Shown: positions 25,133 to 35,259, counted from the first letter of the stretch. The stretch: DNA of 64,000 bases from Prevotella koreensis (GCF_003977605.1 NZ_RYYU01000001.1:499175-563174), one strand, 5' to 3'. A program made the numbers and translations. The notes: generated by a model not told the origin, from the letters alone.

Positions 25133-26401
25133 ATGAAAGTTTTAATGTTTGGTTGGGAGTATCCTCCACATGTTTTCGGAGGACTTGCCACTGCAAATTA
25201 CGGAATATCAGAGGGCTTGAAAGCGCAGGGCGATATAGAAACGGCTCTATGTCTGCCAAAGCCTTTCGGCGATGAGAGCACTCATGCGGCGCGTATCATT
25301 GCCATGAATGCAGTGCCAATTGCCTATCGTGACGTGGACTACGAATACGTGAAGGGGCGTGTGGGCAAAATTATGGCTCCCGAATATTACTATCGTCTGC
25401 GCGAGCATATATATGCTGATTTCAACTATATGCACGTGAATGACCTTGGTGCAATGGAATTTGCGGGAGGTTATCCCGAAAATCTGCACGAGGAGATAAA
25501 TAACTACTCTGTCATTGCCGGAGTTGTGGCACGCACCGAGGAGTTTGACATAATTCATGCGCATGATTGGTTGACCTATCCGGCAGGCATACATGCAAAG
25601 AATGTAAGCGGAAAACCTCTCTGTATTCATGTCCATGCAACCGATTTCGACCGTTCGCGCGGAAATGTAAACCCTACGGTATATAGCATGGAGAAGAACG
25701 GTATGGACAATGCCGACTGCATAATGTGTGTTTCAGAACTCACCCGTCAGACCGTCATTAACCACTATCACCAAGATCCACGCAAGTGTTACACTGTGCA
25801 TAACGCCGTTTATCCGCTGCGACAGGAACTGCAAGACATCCCGCGTCCCGACCATACAGGTAAGGAAAAAGTAGTTACTTTTCTCGGACGCATCACGATG
25901 CAGAAAGGGCCTGAATATTTTGTTGAGGCAGCCAACATGGTACTGCACCGCACACGCAACGTGCGTTTCTGCTTCGCCGGCTCAGGTGATATGATGGAGG
26001 CAATGATAAACCTTGCTGCAGAACGCGGCATTGCCGACCGATTCCATTTCCCCGGTTTCATGCGTGGAAAGCAGGTGTATGAGTGCTTGAAAGCATCTGA
26101 TGTATATGTCATGCCGTCGGTTTCCGAACCTTTCGGCATCTCTCCGCTGGAAGCAATGCAGTGCGGTACGCCTACCATCATATCCAAGCAGAGCGGTTGT
26201 GCGGAAATTCTTGAAAACTGTATAAAGGTTGACTATTGGGACATACATGCGCTTGCCGATGCCATCTACTCTATCTGTAACAATGAGAGTCTGTTCAGGT
26301 ATCTTCAGGAAGAGGGGAAACGTGAGGTGGACACGATTACATGGGAGAAAGTGGGAGCATGGATTCGCACGCTCTACCGCCGTACACTCGGTTGGGAATA
26401 G
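25133..26401 (+). CDS. GT4 family glycosyltransferase (glycogen/starch synthase-like)
   Basis: The 422 residues form a GT-B enzyme. The N-terminal half opens MKVLMFGWEYPPHVFGGLA with the glycine-rich donor loop, and has the acceptor-side HAHDWLTYPAG. The C-terminal half has FLGRITMQKGPEYFVEA and the catalytic region PSVSEPFGISPLEAMQCG with the E-x7-E pattern. By context it probably elongates an alpha-1,4-glucan in the cytoplasm. It is a complete two-domain synthase, unlike the half-length protein at 53.6 kb. Confidence 0.88.
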   Translation: MKVLMFGWEYPPHVFGGLATANYGISEGLKAQGDIETALCLPKPFGDESTHAARIIAMNAVPIAYRDVDYEYVKGRVGKIMAPEYYYRLREHIYADFNYMHVNDLGAMEFAGGYPENLHEEINNYSVIAGVVARTEEFDIIHAHDWLTYPAGIHAKNVSGKPLCIHVHATDFDRSRGNVNPTVYSMEKNGMDNADCIMCVSELTRQTVINHYHQDPRKCYTVHNAVYPLRQELQDIPRPDHTGKEKVVTFLGRITMQKGPEYFVEAANMVLHRTRNVRFCFAGSGDMMEAMINLAAERGIADRFHFPGFMRGKQVYECLKASDVYVMPSVSEPFGISPLEAMQCGTPTIISKQSGCAEILENCIKVDYWDIHALADAIYSICNNESLFRYLQEEGKREVDTITWEKVGAWIRTLYRRTLGWE

Positions 26402-26442
26402 TATCGTTCAAAAGTAGAAGAATAAGGAAAATAAACACAAAT

Positions 26443-26502
26443 ATGAAAGCCCATGCCCCGTTACGGCTTCCCAAAAGGGATAAAAGGGGGATTAACGTAT
26501 GA
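26443..26502 (+). CDS. Possible 19-codon upstream ORF overlapping the GH57 start
   Basis: ATG at 26443 opens a 19-residue frame (Met-Lys-Ala-His..., six Arg/Lys) whose TGA overlaps the ATG of the GH57 gene as GTATGA. This is the layout of a translational coupling leader. It may equally be chance in a GC-rich intergenic segment with CCCAAAAGGG type repeats. Confidence 0.3.
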   Translation: MKAHAPLRLPKRDKRGINV

Positions 26503-27914
26503 AAACAATATGCTTATATTTTGAGATACACCAGATTATACATCTCAAACGTTACCGTTTTTTCGACATCGGTACAGACCATTATTATTATGATGACTAT
26601 GAGAACGAGCGCACTATAGGCGACATCGTGGAGCGTTCATATATTCCGGCACTAAATGTGTTGGGAGAGATGATACGCGACTCGGAGGGATATTTCAAGG
26701 TGGCATTCTCGCTTTCGGGAGTAGGTATGGAACAACTTGAGATGCATGCACCTGAAGTTCTTGAGAAATTACAGGAACTCAATGGCACGGGATGCGTGGA
26801 GTTTCTCGCCGAACCTTATAGTCATGGTCTTTCATCACTTGCCAACGAGGCTGCCTTTGCTGCCGATGTGAAAAAACAAGCAGAAAAGGTAGAGCAATAC
26901 TTCGGCAGAAAGCCCACCGTAATGCGTAACTCGTCGCTAATCTATTCTGATGATATAGGAGCACAGGTCGCGGCACTTGGTTTCAAAGGAATGCTCACCG
27001 AGGGGGCAAAACATATACTCGGATGGAAATCACCGCACTATGTGTATAACTGTTCTCTCGCTCCGGCATTGAAACTTCTGCTTCGTGACGTGGAACTTTC
27101 TGACGACATATCGCTGCGTTTCAGCAACACCGAGTGGGAGAAATATCCTCTCTTTGCCGATGATTACGTTGAGCGAATAGCGCGCCTGTCAGAAGAGAAG
27201 CAGGTTATAAATATATTCATGGAACTATCGGCTCTTGGTGTGGCACAGCCGTTGTCGTCAAACATTCTTGAGTTTATGCGGGCAATACCGGTGTATGCAA
27301 AACAGAGAGGCATCACTTTCTCAACACCATCGGAGGTAATATCGAAAACCAAGAGTGTCGGCCCAATAAACGTATCAGACCCCATGTCGTGGGTAAATGA
27401 AGAACGCGACATTTCTGCCTGGCTTGGCAATGTAATGCAGCGTGAGGCTTTCAACAAACTATATAGTATTGCCGATCGTGTGCGAATTGCAAATGACCCT
27501 AAGATTAACCAAGACTGGGACTATCTGCAGGCATCTAACAATTTCCGTTTCATGACCACAAAGTCATCGATTATCGGGCTCGACCGTGGAATATACAGTT
27601 CTCCGTTTGATGCATTCACAAACTACATGAATGTGCTTGGCGATTTCATTAACCGTGTCAACAGCCTTTACCCCGATGAGATAGATAATGAAGAACTCAA
27701 CTCTCTGCTCACCACAATAAAGAATCAAGGCGACGAAATAACAATGAAAGAAAAGGAGATTGTGAGGTTGCAGGCAAAAGTGGAGAAACTTCAAACTGCC
27801 GAGGAACGACTGAAACTACAACTTGATAAGGTTGAAAATAAAAGGTCTGCAGTCAAGAAATCTACAGAAAAGAAGACTGTAAAAAAGAATACCACGGCAA
27901 AGAAAGATAACTAA
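26499..27914 (+). CDS. GH57 family glycoside hydrolase/transferase
   Basis: The 471 residues start CLYFEIHQIIHLKRYRF, the GH57 N-terminus, but the family HQP reads HQI. FLAEPYSHGLSSL, PTVMRNSSLIYSDDIG and FKGMLTEGAKHILGW follow the GH57 beta-barrel order (to about 290). The C-terminal ~80 residues form a coiled coil and a Lys-rich tail, an unusual addition. Family members act on alpha-glucans as amylases, branching enzymes or 4-alpha-glucanotransferases; which applies here cannot be told. It ends the debrancher-GT4 run. Confidence 0.85.
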   Translation: MKTICLYFEIHQIIHLKRYRFFDIGTDHYYYDDYENERTIGDIVERSYIPALNVLGEMIRDSEGYFKVAFSLSGVGMEQLEMHAPEVLEKLQELNGTGCVEFLAEPYSHGLSSLANEAAFAADVKKQAEKVEQYFGRKPTVMRNSSLIYSDDIGAQVAALGFKGMLTEGAKHILGWKSPHYVYNCSLAPALKLLLRDVELSDDISLRFSNTEWEKYPLFADDYVERIARLSEEKQVINIFMELSALGVAQPLSSNILEFMRAIPVYAKQRGITFSTPSEVISKTKSVGPINVSDPMSWVNEERDISAWLGNVMQREAFNKLYSIADRVRIANDPKINQDWDYLQASNNFRFMTTKSSIIGLDRGIYSSPFDAFTNYMNVLGDFINRVNSLYPDEIDNEELNSLLTTIKNQGDEITMKEKEIVRLQAKVEKLQTAEERLKLQLDKVENKRSAVKKSTEKKTVKKNTTAKKDN

Positions 27915-27983
27915 ATCGCGAAATGAATATCCGGAAATAGTTGTTATATGCCATTTCGCTATGTATAACAATCAAATATAATT

Positions 27984-28024
27984 ATAAAATGGTGAAGGAT
28001 ATTTGTTCCTCCACCATTTTATCT
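27984..28024 (+). terminator. Terminator after the alpha-glucan cluster
   Basis: ATAAAATGGTG and CACCATTTTAT pair, extended by AGGA/TCCT, with T-rich sequence after the stem. Confidence 0.7.
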
Positions 28025-28062
28025 TATATAACCGCCTCTTAAAAAACTCAAGAGGACAACTT

Positions 28063-28185
28063 GCACGAGGAGTCCTTATGGGAGTGCACAAGGAGTCCTT
28101 ATAGGAGTACACGAGGAGTCCTTATAGGAGTGCACGAGGAGTCCTTATAGGAGTGCACGAGGAGTCCTTATAGGAGTGTGAAAGC
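28063..28185. repeat. 23-bp tandem repeat, five units
   Basis: The unit GCACGAGGAGTCCTTATAGG plus AGT repeats at 28063, 28086, 28109, 28132 and 28155 with few changes, then decays. The period is not a multiple of three. There are no unique spacers, so it is a minisatellite and not a CRISPR array. It is preceded by a CCTCTT/AAGAGG hairpin (28034-28054). With the terminator and the broken HU-like gene it fills the gap 27915-28488. Confidence 0.9.
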
Positions 28186-28266
28186 AGATGCGGAACAATG
28201 ATATTAACGGGATGCCGCTCCAAGGCGAACTACACCCTTTTTTCATAACTTAAAACAACAAACAAT

Positions 28267-28506
28267 ATGCCGGTATTCAATGTGATTGAAAGCATCATGC
28301 ACATAGGGCCGCGCAAGGGACAGAAGGCCTATTGTGCCGTGCAGAAGGCTCCGCTGAAGTTCTCCTCGAAATGATTCGTGGAGCGCATCGTCAGGGAAAC
28401 GTCATTGAGCGAGGGCGACGTGAGGAACGTCATCGTCACGCTGCGCAACATCGTCATAGTGATTGTCACCCTCGGCGGCTCGCTCGACTTATTTGAAAGA
28501 TGGTAA
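28267..28506 (+). pseudogene. Broken HU-family DNA-binding protein gene
   Basis: The frame starts MPVFNVIESIMHIGPRKGQ and continues through an in-frame TGA (28372-28374) into FVERIVRETSLSEGDVRN, the N-terminal half of a Bacteroidales HU-like protein as I recall it. The C-terminal half, usually another ~90 residues, is missing; the frame ends in TAA within the 3' end of pyrF, 18 bases into it. GC content and choice of GC-ending codons are higher than in the neighbours, which suggests acquisition from elsewhere. With a nonsense codon and lost C-terminus it is unlikely to work. Confidence 0.7.
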
Positions 28507-29313
28507 CAGAGCCTGCATCTGCTGCTGAACCTCTTCTGCCTTGCTTGCCGCAACTTCTGCGAAATCGTTGCCGGAAGAGGCATATATTATACCGCGCGAC
28601 GAGTTGACAAGCAGACCGCAGTCGTCTGTCATTCCGAAACGGCACACCTCTTCGAGCGAACCTCCTTGTGCACCGATGCCTGGCACGAGGAGGAAACTGT
28701 GCGGTGCAATGCGTCTCACATTCTCGAACATTCTGCCCTGTGTTGCTCCGACCACGAACATGAGATTTTCATCATTTCCCCATTCCTGTGCTTTCCGAAG
28801 CACCTTTTCAAACAGTTTCTCACCGCTTTTGTCTTCTGTGAGTTGTAAATCGTAACTACCCTTGTTGCTCGTCAGTGCCAGCAGCACCACCCATTTACCA
28901 TCGTAGCCGAGGAACGGTGCAACACTGTCTTCTCCCATGTAAGGTGCCACGGTGAGTGCATCGATATCGTATTCCTCAAAGAAAGTACGTGCATACATCG
29001 CACTCGTGTTACCTATGTCTCCACGTTTTGCATCTGCAATAATGAAGTGTTCGTGATAATTTTTCTTAAGATATTCAACTGTCTTTTCAAAGGCAATCAT
29101 TCCCTTTATTCCGGCAGCCTCGTAGAATGCGAGATTAGGTTTGTATGCCACGCAGTATGGGGCGGTGGCATCTATTATCGCCTTGTTGAAATCGAAGATA
29201 GGGTCATCGTTGTCAAGCAGTGACTTCGGTATTTTCTTAATATCGGTATCTAATCCGATGCATAGGAACGATTTCTTTTTGAAAATCTGTTCTGTAATCT
29301 CTTTTCTTGTCAT
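28489..29313 (-). CDS. pyrF: Orotidine 5'-phosphate decarboxylase
   Basis: PyrF makes UMP from orotidine 5'-phosphate, the last step of pyrimidine synthesis. The 274 residues are the longer type-2 form; the catalytic Asp-Lys tetrad lies in [17 protein letters not shown] (Asp94, Lys96, Asp99) and VPGIGAQGG forms the phosphate grip. It is the last gene of a seven-gene minus-strand run and follows prfA by 16 bases. Confidence 0.95.
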   Translation of the reverse strand: MTRKEITEQIFKKKSFLCIGLDTDIKKIPKSLLDNDDPIFDFNKAIIDATAPYCVAYKPNLAFYEAAGIKGMIAFEKTVEYLKKNYHEHFIIADAKRGDIGNTSAMYARTFFEEYDIDALTVAPYMGEDSVAPFLGYDGKWVVLLALTSNKGSYDLQLTEDKSGEKLFEKVLRKAQEWGNDENLMFVVGATQGRMFENVRRIAPHSFLLVPGIGAQGGSLEEVCRFGMTDDCGLLVNSSRGIIYASSGNDFAEVAASKAEEVQQQMQALLPSFK

Positions 29314-29329
29314 TGTCTTTCCTATGAGG

Positions 29330-30442
29330 TTATAGTTCGTTTTCTTTCATTCTTTCGGCATTCTCGGCAACCATCAGTGCATCAATCATTGGCTGTATGT
29401 CTCCACCGAGAAATCCTTGCAGGTCGTGGGTTGTGAAGCCGATGCGGTGGTCGGTGACACGTCCCTGCGGGAAGTTGTAGGTGCGTATCTTTGCACTACG
29501 GTCGCCGCTTGACACGAGGCTCTTTCTGCGACTTGCTATGTCATCGACATACTTCTGGTGTTCCTTATCGTAGATGAACGTGTATAGACGTGACAATGCG
29601 CGTTCCTTGTTCTTTGGCTGGTCGCGCGTTTCGGTACATTCTATCAGAATTTCCTCCGTCTCTCCGGTGTTCGGATTCTTCCACATATATCTCAGTCTGA
29701 CACCGGATTCCACCTTGTTTACATTCTGTCCGCCCGCTCCCGAGCTTCTGAATGTGTCCCATTTTATCTCTCCTTCGTTGATGTTCACCTCAAATTTGTC
29801 AGCCTCAGGCAGCACCGCCACTGTTGCAGCAGATGTCTGCATTCTTCCATTAGACTCGGTTACGGGCACTCTTTGCACACGATGCACTCCCGACTCATAT
29901 TTTAGCGTGCCATAAACATCTGACCCCGATACGGCGAAGTCTATTTCCTTATATCCTCCTACTGCACCCTCATTGAAGTCGGTCACAGAAAGTTGCCAAC
30001 CTTTAGATTCGCAATAACGCTTATACATCAGGAACAAGTCGCCGGCAAAGAGACAAGCCTCGTCGCCACCCGTTCCGGCACGTATCTCCATCTGTACGTT
30101 CTTGCTGTCCTCCGGATCCTTTGGTATCAGTGCAATCTTTATTTCTTCTTCCAGTTTCGGTTGCAGTTGCTCGTTAAGCGAAAGCTCCTCTCTTGCCATC
30201 TCTTTCATTTCAGGGTCGCTCTCGTTTGCAAGGATGTCCTTTGCTTCTTTTATTCCGTTCAGACAGTCGATGTATCGTTTTCTTGCGTTCATGATGTCTC
30301 CGAGATCCTTGTATTCCTTGGTGAGTTTCACGAACCTTTTCCGGTCAGCAATCACTGCCGGATCGGTAATTAGAGTTGTAACTTCTTCGTAGCGAGCCTC
30401 AAGGCCATCGAGTTTTTGTAGTATATTGTTATTCTCTGTCAT
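29330..30442 (-). CDS. prfA: Peptide chain release factor 1
   Basis: RF1 ends translation at UAA and UAG. The 370 residues include the GGQ motif at 237-239 ([14 protein letters not shown]), whose Gln is the peptidyl-tRNA hydrolysis residue methylated by PrmC, and the stop codon reading PVT of the PxT type at 193-195. Length is standard for RF1 and there is no programmed frameshift, which separates it from RF2. Confidence 0.95.
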   Translation of the reverse strand: MTENNNILQKLDGLEARYEEVTTLITDPAVIADRKRFVKLTKEYKDLGDIMNARKRYIDCLNGIKEAKDILANESDPEMKEMAREELSLNEQLQPKLEEEIKIALIPKDPEDSKNVQMEIRAGTGGDEACLFAGDLFLMYKRYCESKGWQLSVTDFNEGAVGGYKEIDFAVSGSDVYGTLKYESGVHRVQRVPVTESNGRMQTSAATVAVLPEADKFEVNINEGEIKWDTFRSSGAGGQNVNKVESGVRLRYMWKNPNTGETEEILIECTETRDQPKNKERALSRLYTFIYDKEHQKYVDDIASRRKSLVSSGDRSAKIRTYNFPQGRVTDHRIGFTTHDLQGFLGGDIQPMIDALMVAENAERMKENEL

Positions 30443-30486
30443 TGTCGTTATGGGGTGTGGGTAAGTGATACGTTTTTATTGTGTTA

Positions 30487-31689
30487 TTAATAATCGAATT
30501 CTCCGAACTCGCTCTTTATGGTGAGACTCTTACGACCCTCTTCGATATGTCCCACAATCTGTGCATCGATGTTGAAATTTCCTGCTATTTCAATCACGCG
30601 GTCGGCATCTTCAGGATTAAGGTAAACTTCCATGCGGTGTCCCATGTTGAATACCTTATACATCTCTTTCCAGTCTGTTCCGCTTTGTTCCTTTATAAGT
30701 TGGAAAAGCGGTGGAACATCGAACATGTTATCTTTAATCACGCGACAGTTGTCTCCTACGAAATGAAGAACCTTTGTTTGTGCCCCGCCTGTGCAATGCA
30801 CCATTCCGTGTATTCTGCCTCGCATATAGTCGAGCATTTTCCTTATCACCGGTGCGTATGTTCTGGTTGGTGATAGTACCAACTGACCTGCGGTTATCTT
30901 CTGTGAAATTTCCTGTGAGTCGGGAGTTCTGTATTTTACTGATACCGGAGTTTCAAGTTTGCAGGCACCGCTATATACCAGTCCTTCCGGCACTCTGTGG
31001 TCGAAACTGTCCGGATATTTCTCCGCAAGATATTTTGAGAACACATCGTGGCGTGCCGATGTAAGTCCGTTGCTTCCCATTCCGCCGTTGTATCGCTTTT
31101 CGTATGATGCCTGTCCTGTGGAAGATAGACCTACGATTACGTCACCGGGACGTATGTTAGCGTTGTCGATTACTTCACTTCGTTTCATTCGGCATGTCAC
31201 GGTGGAATCTACTATAATCGTTCTTACGAGGTCACCAACATCTGCCGTCTCGCCTCCGGTTGGGTGTATTCCTATTCCTGATGCTCTGAGTTCTGCAAGC
31301 AATTCGTCTGTTCCGTTGATTATTGCCGATATAACTTCTCCGGGAATAAGCATCTTGTTACGCCCGATAGTGCTTGACACAAGAATGTTATCCACCGCAC
31401 CAATACACAGAAGGTCGTCGGTATTCATCACTATTGCGTCTTGGGCAATTCCTTTCCATACGGATAGGTCGCCGGTTTCTTTCCAGTACATATACGCAAG
31501 GCTTGACTTCGTCCCTGCTCCGTCTGCATGCATTATGTTGCAATATTCCGGGTCTCCGCCGAGGATGTCGGGGATTATCTTGCAGAATGCAAATGGAAAA
31601 ATTCCTTTGTCAATGTTCTTTATCGCGTTGTGTACGTCTTCTTTTGCCGCACTCACTCCGCGCATCATATATCTTTCTGAACTATTCAT
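30487..31689 (-). CDS. purM: Phosphoribosylformylglycinamidine cyclo-ligase (AIR synthase)
   Basis: PurM closes the imidazole ring in purine synthesis using ATP. The 400 residues match the AIRS N- and C-domain fold: HADGAGTKSSLAY, the ATP-related AQDAIVMNTDDLLCIGA, PTGGETADVGDLV and VIVGLSSTGQASYE. It is about 50 residues longer than the E. coli enzyme, in line with the Bacteroidetes form. Expression with purC and pyrF in one run would join purine and pyrimidine synthesis. Confidence 0.92.
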   Translation of the reverse strand: MNSSERYMMRGVSAAKEDVHNAIKNIDKGIFPFAFCKIIPDILGGDPEYCNIMHADGAGTKSSLAYMYWKETGDLSVWKGIAQDAIVMNTDDLLCIGAVDNILVSSTIGRNKMLIPGEVISAIINGTDELLAELRASGIGIHPTGGETADVGDLVRTIIVDSTVTCRMKRSEVIDNANIRPGDVIVGLSSTGQASYEKRYNGGMGSNGLTSARHDVFSKYLAEKYPDSFDHRVPEGLVYSGACKLETPVSVKYRTPDSQEISQKITAGQLVLSPTRTYAPVIRKMLDYMRGRIHGMVHCTGGAQTKVLHFVGDNCRVIKDNMFDVPPLFQLIKEQSGTDWKEMYKVFNMGHRMEVYLNPEDADRVIEIAGNFNIDAQIVGHIEEGRKSLTIKSEFGEFDY

Positions 31690-31733
31690 TTATGTTTCTT
31701 ATATGAGTGATTCTTTAAAAATTATCTGTCTTT

Positions 31734-32474
31734 CTATCCATGCCAGAACTCCCATGATGCAAATGCTTGCAGTAGTAGCATTTCAAGTCCGTTCTTTATC
31801 GTAGCACCTCTTTCTGCACCTTTCTCCATAAAGAGTGTAAAGTCCGGGTTATATAGAAGGTCGTAGAGTATGTTGTGCTCGTCAATTGCTTCGTATGGCA
31901 GGTTAGGGCATTCGTCGGTGTGCGGATACATGCCGCATGGAGTGCAGTTGACAATGACGTTATACTCTTTCATCATTTCAGGAGTGATATTGTCGTATCT
32001 TACTGTTCCGGGACGATTGAAGCGACTTACGAACATTGTTTCAAGGCCGAGGGATTTCAGTCCGTAGTCAACAGCCTTTGATGCGCCTCCTGTTCCGAGT
32101 ATCATCGCTTTCTTATGACAACTCTCCAGCATCGGTTCGATGCTCTTGGTGAATCCTATAACATCGCTATTGAAACCTTTCAGTATGGTTTTGCTGCCTT
32201 TACGACTTACCCTTATCACGTTCACCGCCCCGATGGATTTTGCCTCCGGGCTGATACTGTCAAGAAATGGTATCACTTTTTCTTTGTAAGGTCTTGTCAC
32301 GTTAAGTCCTTTCAGTTCCGGATTTCTTGCCAGTACTTCTGCCAAGTCGTCTATCGAGGGAATCTCGAAGTTGATGTAGCGCGCGTTGATTCTCTCATTC
32401 TCGAACTTCGCATTGAAGTAATTTTGTGAGAACGAATGCACCAAAGGGTATCCTATCAAACCATACTTGTCCAT
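31734..32474 (-). CDS. aroE: Shikimate dehydrogenase
   Basis: AroE reduces 3-dehydroshikimate with NADPH in the aromatic amino acid pathway. The 246 residues start with the substrate site YGLIGYPLVHSFSQNYFN, include LNVTRPYKEKVIPFLD with the catalytic Lys-Asp pair in altered spacing (NVT-x-PYKE), and the Rossmann loop ILGTGGASKAV. It is a little shorter than the 270-residue E. coli protein. Gaps of 44-45 bases separate it from purM and menG. Confidence 0.92.
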   Translation of the reverse strand: MDKYGLIGYPLVHSFSQNYFNAKFENERINARYINFEIPSIDDLAEVLARNPELKGLNVTRPYKEKVIPFLDSISPEAKSIGAVNVIRVSRKGSKTILKGFNSDVIGFTKSIEPMLESCHKKAMILGTGGASKAVDYGLKSLGLETMFVSRFNRPGTVRYDNITPEMMKEYNVIVNCTPCGMYPHTDECPNLPYEAIDEHNILYDLLYNPDFTLFMEKGAERGATIKNGLEMLLLQAFASWEFWHG

Positions 32475-32519
32475 AATGTCTTATCAATAATATATATTAA
32501 TGTGGCTTATATGAAAATT

Positions 32520-33287
32520 TTACTTCGTTGCCAGATACAGTGTGCATACTCCGAATGTGAGTCTTTTGAATTTCGCCTCTCGGAATCCGGCTTTCTTTAA
32601 TACACCTATCATTGTCTCACCTTGTGGGAATGCCTCGATAGTAGCCGTGAGATATTTGTATGCGCTTTGGTCTTTTGAAATCAGTTTACCATAGATTGGC
32701 AGTATCGTGTGACTATATATCCGAAACAGTTGTTTCATTGGAAAGTTCACGGGTTGCGATAGTTCAACGACGCTCAGATGTCCTCCCGGTTTCAGTACAC
32801 GACACATTTCGCCAAGTCCTTTGTCGAGGTCTTTGAAGTTCCTTATTCCGAACGCTGCTGTAACGGCATCAAAAGTATTGTCGGCGAATGTGAGTTTCAA
32901 GCAATCTTCTTTTTTGAAAGATATTATATTTTCAAGCGAGGCTTGCTTAACTTTCTTCTTTCCTATTTCCATCATGCCCTCGGAGATGTCTGCACCGATG
33001 AGCGAAACAGGTCGGAGCATCTGTGCTGCCAGTATTGCGAAATCACCGGTACCGGTGGCTATGTCGAGCATTTTTTGCGGCTTGTATTCAGATAGTTGAG
33101 TTATCGCTTTCTGTCTCCATCCCTTGTCAATGTCTAACGATAGACGGTGATTTAAGGTGTCGTAGGTGGGGGCTATGTTGTCAAACATCTCCTCCACCTG
33201 CTTTGTTTTGTCCTCGCCTTGATTGTAAGGCTTTATCGTTTCTTGTTTATACACTGAATGATTATTTGCGTGTCGCGAGATATTCAC
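32520..33287 (-). CDS. menG: Demethylmenaquinone methyltransferase
   Basis: MenG/UbiE methylates demethylmenaquinone in the last step of menaquinone synthesis, using S-adenosylmethionine. The 255 residues have the SAM motif [12 protein letters not shown], the family motifs [20 protein letters not shown] and [24 protein letters not shown]. The ATG at 33287 overlaps the purC 3' end by 26 bases. A GTG at 33254, eight bases after the purC stop, would give a 244-residue protein that starts nearer the conserved region; both are possible. Confidence 0.92.
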   Translation of the reverse strand: MNISRHANNHSVYKQETIKPYNQGEDKTKQVEEMFDNIAPTYDTLNHRLSLDIDKGWRQKAITQLSEYKPQKMLDIATGTGDFAILAAQMLRPVSLIGADISEGMMEIGKKKVKQASLENIISFKKEDCLKLTFADNTFDAVTAAFGIRNFKDLDKGLGEMCRVLKPGGHLSVVELSQPVNFPMKQLFRIYSHTILPIYGKLISKDQSAYKYLTATIEAFPQGETMIGVLKKAGFREAKFKRLTFGVCTLYLATK

Positions 33288-34242
33288 TCACGTTCTTTTC
33301 TATACGTTCTGCTATGCCATTGCTTCCGGAAGCATCACAACAGCAAGAACATCCTTTTTCTGTGCGATCAAACTTTTCTCCTGTTATATGCTCGTAGAGT
33401 TCGATATAACGTTCGCTCACACTTTCGGCATATTCATCGGTTATTTCTGGCATCACCTGTCCGGGTTCGTTCATGAAATTGTGTTCTATGAGCCATTGTC
33501 TAACAAACTCTTTCGACAGTTGACGTTGAGGTTCGCCATTTGCCAGTTTCTCTTCATATCCATCAGCATAGAAATACCTGCTTGAGTCGGGTGTATGTAT
33601 TTCGTCAATCAGATACACTTTTCCATCACGCTTACCGAACTCGTATTTAGTATCTACAAGAATCAGTCCATGCTTTTCTGCAATTTCCTGTCCGCGTGCA
33701 AAAATTCTGCGGGTGTAGTCTTCCATCACCTCATAGTCTTCTTTTGATACCAAGCCTTGTGCAATGATTTCTTCTTTTGAGATATTCATATCATGACCTT
33801 CGTCTGCTTTGGTAGTCGGGGTTATGATTGGTTCTGGGAATTTCTCGTTCTCACGCATACCATCTGGCAGTTTCACTCCGCACAGTTCGCGGCATCCGTT
33901 CTTGTATTCGCGCCATGCAGAGCCTGTCAGTATGGAGCGGATAATCATTTCCACGCGGAATCCTTCGCATTTCAATCCCACAGTTACCATTGGGTCGGGC
34001 GTAGCAAGTTTCCAATTGGGACAGATATCTGTCGTAGTGTCAAGGAACTTTGCTGCAATCAAGTTTAACACCTGACCTTTAAACGGAATGCCTTTAGGCA
34101 ATACTACATCGAAAGCCGAAATCCTGTCGGTGGCAATCATTACGAGTAAGTCGTCATTGATGTTATACACATCTCGCACCTTACCATGATAAACACTCTT
34201 CTGTCCTTCGAAATGAAAATCTGTCGTTGTTAATGCTTTCAT
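33262..34242 (-). CDS. purC: SAICAR synthetase
   Basis: PurC joins aspartate to CAIR with ATP in purine synthesis. The 326 residues show [26 protein letters not shown] at the N-terminus (ATP lid and the SAICAR signature), [12 protein letters not shown], and [29 protein letters not shown]-terminal Cys triplet ([10 protein letters not shown]) is unusual but lies in the poorly conserved tail. Gap to phoH is 36 bases. Confidence 0.94.
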   Translation of the reverse strand: MKALTTTDFHFEGQKSVYHGKVRDVYNINDDLLVMIATDRISAFDVVLPKGIPFKGQVLNLIAAKFLDTTTDICPNWKLATPDPMVTVGLKCEGFRVEMIIRSILTGSAWREYKNGCRELCGVKLPDGMRENEKFPEPIITPTTKADEGHDMNISKEEIIAQGLVSKEDYEVMEDYTRRIFARGQEIAEKHGLILVDTKYEFGKRDGKVYLIDEIHTPDSSRYFYADGYEEKLANGEPQRQLSKEFVRQWLIEHNFMNEPGQVMPEITDEYAESVSERYIELYEHITGEKFDRTEKGCSCCCDASGSNGIAERIEKNVSEYLATRK

Positions 34243-34278
34243 TTTTTTATTTATGATTTACGAGTTACAAATTACTTT

Positions 34279-35259
34279 TTAACTTTGAACTGAGGATTTC
34301 TTGTCTTTCTCCTTTAATGCCTTATCTTTGTCGTGAGCCTCATAGGCATTCACTATTCTTGTCACGAGTTTATGACGTACAATGTCTTTCTTGCCAAGTT
34401 CGATAAATGAAATTCCTTCCACTCCTTTCAGTATTCTCATTGCCTCGCGTAGTCCGCTATGCGTGTCGTTCGGTAGGTCAATCTGGGTCATGTCTCCCGT
34501 GATAATCATTTTGGTGTTCCAACCCATTCTTGTGAGAAACATTCTTAACTGTGCAGAAGTGGTGTTTTGCGCTTCGTCGAGAATTACTACGGCATCGCTT
34601 AGAGTTCTTCCGCGCATAAACGCAAGTGGGGCAATCTGTATTATGTGCTTATCCATCATGTCCTGTAATTTCACCGCCGGAATCATGTCTTCAAGAGAGT
34701 CATACAATGGTTGTAGGTATGGGTCAATTTTGTCTTTCATATCACCCGGTAGAAAGCCGAGTTTTTCACCGGCTTCCACAGCAGGCCTTGAGAGAATTAT
34801 CTTCTTTGCTTGTTTCTCCTTCATTGCTCTTACGGCAAGCGCAATGCTGAGATATGTTTTTCCTGTTCCAGCTGGTCCAACGGCGAATATCATGTCATTG
34901 TCGTCGAAAGCATCAACGAGTTTCTGCTGATTTTCGCTACGTGCTTTTATAGGACGGCCTGATATGCTGTATGCAACAACATCTTTTACCGCATCGCCTT
35001 TTGTTTTTCTGCCGTTGGCGATGTCGAGAATGTCCTCCTCGCTTATGGCGTTGAATTTTAGAACATGAAGGCGCATTGCCTCTATTGAGGTCTCGAACAG
35101 ACTCATTTGCTCGGTGTCACCAATTACGCGTAACACATTGTCGCGTGCAACGATACGCAATTTTGGAAAGAGCGCTTTTATCATCTGAAGATGATTGTTG
35201 CCAACACCGTAGAACACTACGGGATCTATATCTTCGAGTACTATATGTTTCTCTGTCAC
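34279..35259 (-). CDS. phoH: PhoH family ATPase
   Basis: The 326 residues contain an N-terminal KH-like region (about 1-90) and a PhoH P-loop domain with GPAGTGKT (128-135), the Walker B-like VILDEAQNTT and TGDMTQIDLP. PhoH-like proteins are cytoplasmic ATPases tied to RNA metabolism; the exact role is not settled. It leads the minus-strand run phoH-purC-menG-aroE-purM-prfA-pyrF and has its own promoter. Confidence 0.9.
   Translation of the reverse strand: MTEKHIVLEDIDPVVFYGVGNNHLQMIKALFPKLRIVARDNVLRVIGDTEQMSLFETSIEAMRLHVLKFNAISEEDILDIANGRKTKGDAVKDVVAYSISGRPIKARSENQQKLVDAFDDNDMIFAVGPAGTGKTYLSIALAVRAMKEKQAKKIILSRPAVEAGEKLGFLPGDMKDKIDPYLQPLYDSLEDMIPAVKLQDMMDKHIIQIAPLAFMRGRTLSDAVVILDEAQNTTSAQLRMFLTRMGWNTKMIITGDMTQIDLPNDTHSGLREAMRILKGVEGISFIELGKKDIVRHKLVTRIVNAYEAHDKDKALKEKDKKSSVQS

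Noticed and set aside
28063..28185. CRISPR array
   Set aside because: The repeats are directly adjacent with no unique spacers, and no cas genes are nearby.
30959..31804. 281-codon plus-strand frame across purM and aroE
   Set aside because: It spans two clear minus-strand genes and their gap; Pro/Ser-rich shadow sequence.
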